From: Lentisphaerota bacterium
GTDB lineage: Bacteria > Verrucomicrobiota > Lentisphaeria > Victivallales > GWF2-50-93
Length of the DNA: 7,510 nucleotides
Assembly (NCBI GenBank): GCA_025360875.1
Contig: JANYBI010000042.1
Location: 1 to 7,510 of the forward strand
Direction of reading: 5' to 3'
The position numbers and the translations under genes are program-made. How positions within the stretch are numbered: the first letter of the stretch is position 1; each line of letters starts with the position of its first letter. Of this stretch, positions 4,920 through 7,510 are shown in pieces. Below the pieces are notes generated by a model. It had not been told where the DNA came from. It searched no databases and was given only the letters and a program-made list of their open reading frames with translations.

Positions 4920-7079
4920 ATGCTGAATAAAAAACTTGGGTCGGGCAGCGGATTATCGCTGAATGATGATTTTATCAAGACATCGACATATCTCACCGTT
5001 GCATTTGTCTTCATGACGGCAATCAACATCTTTGCATATTTCACCATCATAAACATGAGCGAAAAATATTCCACGCTCAATAGCGCGGCGATAAACATCA
5101 AGCTGAAGGCGACCAACGCGAACCTGATGTTCAGGGAGATCCTCGGAGGATATACGGACAAGGACATGAACGTTGTCTGGGACATCGTGAACAGCGCGAG
5201 GAAGAACTGCCTGTCGCTGCGGGAGATCGGCGAAAGCGGAACGCTTGAGGGCAAGCTGAACGTCTACAAGGAGGCGATGCTCAAGTTCTATACTTCCGCC
5301 GAGGAGAAGATGACCCCTGAGAAAAAGAAGCTGATAGAGGATTTCAATGCCTCGTATGATGATCTGGCGGGTGCTGTCGATAGGATTGAGAGGGATCTCA
5401 GCCTCATGGTCGCCAACAAGCTGATGATTTTCAAGGTGCTGTATATCATACTGCTCCTTAACATCGTCGGGCTTTTCGGCTTCATCATCTATCAGATCAA
5501 GACATTCGTCTCCAGCCGTGTCGAACTCGAGAGGTCCCTCGAGGATTCCAAAAATAACATAACGACGATACTCAATTCGATAAATTCCGTCCTCATCTTC
5601 GCGAATTCCGATGAGAACGTCGCCCAGTGGAACAGGTTCGCGGAGAAATATTTCTCATTGCCGGCGGACAAGGCTGTGGGCCAGAATATCTGGGAGCTTA
5701 TGCCTTTCCTCAAGCCCTATCATACGGAATACGAGAAAATATACCAGCTCCAGAGATCCGCTGAATTCTCCAAGGAGCAGGTGAACATAAACGGCAGCGA
5801 GCGGTTCGTGAACATCAAGATGAGCTACGCCCCCGGAATCAATGGCGTCGTGATTCTGCTGGAGGATGTGACAGCGCAGGAGATGAAGGAACGGCAGATG
5901 CGGCAGGCGCAGAAGATGCAGATCGTTGAAAACCTCATGTCCGGACTTTCAAACGATTTCAACAACGCGCTCGGAGCCATCACCGGAACGATTACCATGA
6001 TGAAGTATTCCCTCGAGAACAACGCGGGCAGTCTTGATGATATCAGGAACAACATGGAGATCATCGAAAGTTCCGCTGAGAAGGCCGTGGTCATGGTACA
6101 GCAGCTCCTCTCCATAGCCCAGAAACATGAGATATGCCTGGGTAACATAGACCTTAACGGCGTTGTCCAGCATATCCTGAAGATCTGTCAGAACACAGCT
6201 GACAAGAGGATTGACCTGGTTGGCGAGATCTACAATGTGAAGGCCATGACAAAGGCGGATCCTGCACTCATAGAACAGGTGCTCCTCAACCTCTGCGACA
6301 ATGCCATACAGGCCATGACTGTCATGAAGCCTGAGGCCGAACAGGGAGGCACGCTTACCCTCTCGATCGACAAGATCTATCCTGACAGGGCATACAGGGC
6401 GCTTCATCCGCAGGCGATCGGGCAGGCATACTGGATCCTCTCCGTTTCCGACACCGGTGTCGGAATGGATCCGGATGCGGTCGGAAAGATTTTCGATCCG
6501 TTCTACACTACTAAGTCTTCAAGCCAGGCTACGGGGCTTGGGCTCACGATTGCAAATGACATAATCCGCCAGCACAACGGATTCATTGAAGTTGAGACAA
6601 GACAGGGAATAGGCTCCAGATTCAATATGTTCCTGCCTGAGTATACGGTTGTCGAGGAGCAGGCCACTGCCTCTGAGCCGGAAGCTTTTGCCGAAGACCA
6701 GATACCTGACGGTACCGGCCTCATACTCGTCGCTGATGACGAGCAGATCATGAGGAAGACCGCCAACAGTATTCTCACCAAGCTCGGATATGAGGTTGTA
6801 TTCGCCGAAGATGGTGAACAGACCGTAAGTGTCTACAGGGAGAAGGCTTCGCAGATAAGGGCTGTCCTTCTCGACATGGCAATGCCCAAGATGTCAGGAC
6901 GTGAAGCCTATATTGAAATGAAAAAGATCAATCCTGATGTGAAAGTCCTGCTTGTCTCCGGATTCAAGAAGGATAAGCGCATAGAGGATGTGCTGGCTAT
7001 GGGTGTAAACAGCTTCATCCAGAAACCATATTCGATGATCACGCTTGCCCAGGAGATTAAGAAGGTGATAATCAGTTAG
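4920..7079 (+). CDS. Membrane-bound hybrid sensor kinase with Asn in place of the phosphoacceptor His
   Basis: The 719-residue protein has two predicted membrane helices (about 21-46 and 167-193). They flank a roughly 120-residue, probably helical periplasmic sensor. A PAS-like domain follows (about 208-320), then a HisKA-like helix region (about 328-400), an ATPase domain (about 440-575) and a C-terminal receiver (about 599-719). The ATPase motifs are largely kept: N box LLNLCDNA (Asn461), G1 DTGVGM (511-516), F box FDPFYTTK (525-532) and G2 ATGLGL (537-542, with Ala for the usual first Gly). The receiver is complete: acidic pair D606/D607, phosphoacceptor D652 (LLDMAMP), S680 and K702. The H box, however, reads GLSNDFNN: codon 345 is AAC (5952-5954), where the paralogue upstream has CAT. 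Autophosphorylation at the usual site should be impossible, while ATP binding and receiver function look intact. It probably depends on the neighbouring kinase for phosphate, or uses its receiver for phosphatase or allosteric control. Confidence 0.93.
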   Translation: MLNKKLGSGSGLSLNDDFIKTSTYLTVAFVFMTAINIFAYFTIINMSEKYSTLNSAAINIKLKATNANLMFREILGGYTDKDMNVVWDIVNSARKNCLSLREIGESGTLEGKLNVYKEAMLKFYTSAEEKMTPEKKKLIEDFNASYDDLAGAVDRIERDLSLMVANKLMIFKVLYIILLLNIVGLFGFIIYQIKTFVSSRVELERSLEDSKNNITTILNSINSVLIFANSDENVAQWNRFAEKYFSLPADKAVGQNIWELMPFLKPYHTEYEKIYQLQRSAEFSKEQVNINGSERFVNIKMSYAPGINGVVILLEDVTAQEMKERQMRQAQKMQIVENLMSGLSNDFNNALGAITGTITMMKYSLENNAGSLDDIRNNMEIIESSAEKAVVMVQQLLSIAQKHEICLGNIDLNGVVQHILKICQNTADKRIDLVGEIYNVKAMTKADPALIEQVLLNLCDNAIQAMTVMKPEAEQGGTLTLSIDKIYPDRAYRALHPQAIGQAYWILSVSDTGVGMDPDAVGKIFDPFYTTKSSSQATGLGLTIANDIIRQHNGFIEVETRQGIGSRFNMFLPEYTVVEEQATASEPEAFAEDQIPDGTGLILVADDEQIMRKTANSILTKLGYEVVFAEDGEQTVSVYREKASQIRAVLLDMAMPKMSGREAYIEMKKINPDVKVLLVSGFKKDKRIEDVLAMGVNSFIQKPYSMITLAQEIKKVIIS

Positions 7080-7104
7080 CAAATTGCGAGTTCCCGCAAC
7101 TGAG

Positions 7105-7116
7105 GTAAATATTTAC
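7105..7116. promoter_or_regulatory. Perfect 12-bp palindrome GTAAATATTTAC, candidate operator
   Basis: GTAAAT joined to ATTTAC is a perfect dyad, 25 bases after the stop of the hybrid kinase. A near-identical palindrome (GTGAATATTCAC) lies with its centre 29 bases downstream, and the pair differs only at one symmetric position per arm. This covariation suggests a protein-binding motif, GTRAATATTYAC. Confidence 0.4.
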
Positions 7117-7133
7117 TGAACTATGTTCGTCCA

Positions 7134-7145
7134 GTGAATATTCAC
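7134..7145. promoter_or_regulatory. Perfect 12-bp palindrome GTGAATATTCAC, second candidate operator
   Basis: This is the second member of the GTRAATATTYAC pair. The right arm also takes part in a 7-bp hairpin, TTCACAT (7141-7147) with ATGTGAA (7156-7162), with an 8-base loop, so the DNA dyad and the RNA hairpin overlap. No good -35/-10 pair was found beside it. Confidence 0.4.
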
Positions 7146-7196
7146 ATCTAATAAAATGTGAAAACACCGGTTTTTAATCTTCGTTGGGTCAATTCC

Positions 7197-7222
7197 CCGG
7201 CCCTTGGGTCGGCTTTGATTTT
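7197..7222 (+). terminator. Rho-independent terminator downstream of the kinase operon
   Basis: CCGGCC (7197-7202) pairs with GGTCGG (7207-7212), including one G-U pair, around a CTTG loop of the stable CUUG type. A T-rich tract follows directly (TTTGATTTT at 7214-7222, continuing T-rich to about 7238). It lies about 120 bases after the hybrid kinase stop and before the next gene. It could end the kinase operon or act as an attenuator for the gene at 7296. Confidence 0.6.
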
Positions 7223-7248
7223 CTTAATTTTATTTTTAGTACGGATTA

Positions 7249-7268
7249 AGTAAATGACATAGTTTACT
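7249..7268. promoter_or_regulatory. Interrupted dyad AGTAAA-N8-TTTACT upstream of the last gene
   Basis: Arms of 6 bases (7249-7254 and 7263-7268) flank an 8-base centre. The right side, TTTACTGAA (7263-7271), is identical to 7112-7120 in the first 12-bp palindrome. It ends 14 bases before the GGAGG ribosome site, a suitable place for a repressor or for a leader hairpin affecting translation. Confidence 0.35.
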
Positions 7269-7282
7269 GAATACGTACCCAC

Positions 7283-7287
7283 GGAGG
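7283..7287 (+). promoter_or_regulatory. Strong ribosome binding site without a nearby ATG, GTG or in-frame TTG
   Basis: GGAGG at 7283-7287 is the strongest Shine-Dalgarno match in the window. The codon at the ideal distance (8 bases) in the open frame is ATT at 7296. The first conventional in-frame start is TTG at 7305, 17 bases away, which is too far for normal initiation. This site therefore bears on a possible ATT start. Confidence 0.55.
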
Positions 7288-7295
7288 ACACTGAA

Positions 7296-7510
7296 ATTAC
7301 TAAATTGAGAAAAAAGCTTGATATAACAATCTGGAGCCTTGACGATATTTCGCGGTACATATCAAAGAAACGGACAGATTTCAACATTGTCAGCATCCGG
7401 AGTTCCAATATTCATCCTGATGAGTATGCGGCATTTGAGAAATACCGCGCCAACTATAATGATATCATCATTGAATGCTTTGATGACATAATGATTCCGG
7501 AAGAAGACTG
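7296..7510 (+). CDS. Partial gene of uncertain function, possibly a small tyrosine/dual-specificity-type phosphatase
   Basis: An open frame runs from an in-frame stop at 7260-7262 to the window edge. From ATT at 7296 it gives 71 codons; from TTG at 7305, 68. There is no in-frame ATG until 7491. The product is soluble and alternates predicted strands and helices: LDITIWSLDDISRYI, then FNIVSIRSS, an acidic helix around PDEYAAFEKYR, and DIIIECFDDI at about 56-65. The pattern of a buried 'VSIRSS' strand followed by a 'DIIIxxFDDI' strand recalls, from memory, the N-terminal half of small bacterial protein tyrosine phosphatase-like proteins. Their catalytic Cys loop lies further downstream and would be outside this window. 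The assignment is tentative. A phosphatase beside two kinases would fit, but a terminator and 216 bases separate them. Confidence 0.6.
   Translation, partial: MTKLRKKLDITIWSLDDISRYISKKRTDFNIVSIRSSNIHPDEYAAFEKYRANYNDIIIECFDDIMIPEED

Noticed and set aside
7073..7102. Hairpin over the hybrid kinase stop codon (CAGTT...AACTG, or TTGCG...CGCAA)
   Set aside because: The two pairings compete, each is only 5 bp, and there is no T run. The support is too weak to list as a feature.
7141..7175. Terminator made of the TTCACAT/ATGTGAA hairpin and the later TTTTT
   Set aside because: Eight bases separate the stem from the T run, the stem is AT-rich and the loop is large. The CCGGCC/GGTCGG hairpin downstream is a better candidate.
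7148..7408. An 86-codon minus-strand frame at the end of the window
   Set aside because: It runs across the terminator hairpin, the palindromic spacer and the open frame of the last plus-strand gene. Its product has no recognisable features.

Overview
The window holds six protein-coding genes (two cut off by the window edges) and about 1 kb of intergenic DNA rich in palindromes and repeats. It looks bacterial: leaderless ORFs with Shine-Dalgarno sites, sigma70-like promoters, rho-independent terminators, an HPr phosphocarrier and two-component signalling proteins. Base composition is moderate. HPr with an HPr-kinase-type serine, a secreted DA1-like peptidase, a long SorE-like dehydrogenase and HDFNN-type histidine kinases would suit a Gram-negative lineage such as the PVC group (Lentisphaerota, Kiritimatiellota or Verrucomicrobiota). 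That placement is a low-confidence guess from gene content.

Layout. Bases 1-226 (minus) are the N-terminal 75 codons of HPr. A divergent 159-bp spacer with promoter-like elements leads to 386-1492 (plus), an exported protein with four Cys-rich treble-clef/LIM-like zinc modules and a C-terminal HELGH metallopeptidase domain of the DA1 type. Bases 1493-1845 contain no gene. They hold a terminator hairpin, a period-8 AGTG array with an inverted counterpart, and a perfect 16-bp palindrome. Bases 1846-3531 (minus) encode a 561-residue zinc-type MDR dehydrogenase with two Rossmann units in tandem, the first lacking its glycine motif. It is divergent from a signalling cluster on the plus strand: a soluble PAS histidine kinase (3667-4857) and, 62 bp later, a membrane-anchored PAS hybrid kinase with a receiver domain (4920-7079). 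After a 216-bp spacer with paired palindromes and a terminator, a partial gene (7296 to the end) begins without an ATG and may be a small protein phosphatase.

How the parts may work together. The two kinases are paralogues across their transmitter domains but complementary in what they keep. The first has the phosphoacceptor His (H156, GLSHDFNN) and no receiver. The second has a full receiver (D652) but Asn in place of the His (N345, GLSNDFNN). The simplest inference is a split relay or heterodimer in which the soluble kinase supplies the histidine and the membrane protein supplies sensing and the receiver. No DNA-binding output domain is visible in the window. HPr and the SorE-like dehydrogenase both fit carbohydrate or polyol metabolism, but nothing in the sequence ties them directly to the kinases.
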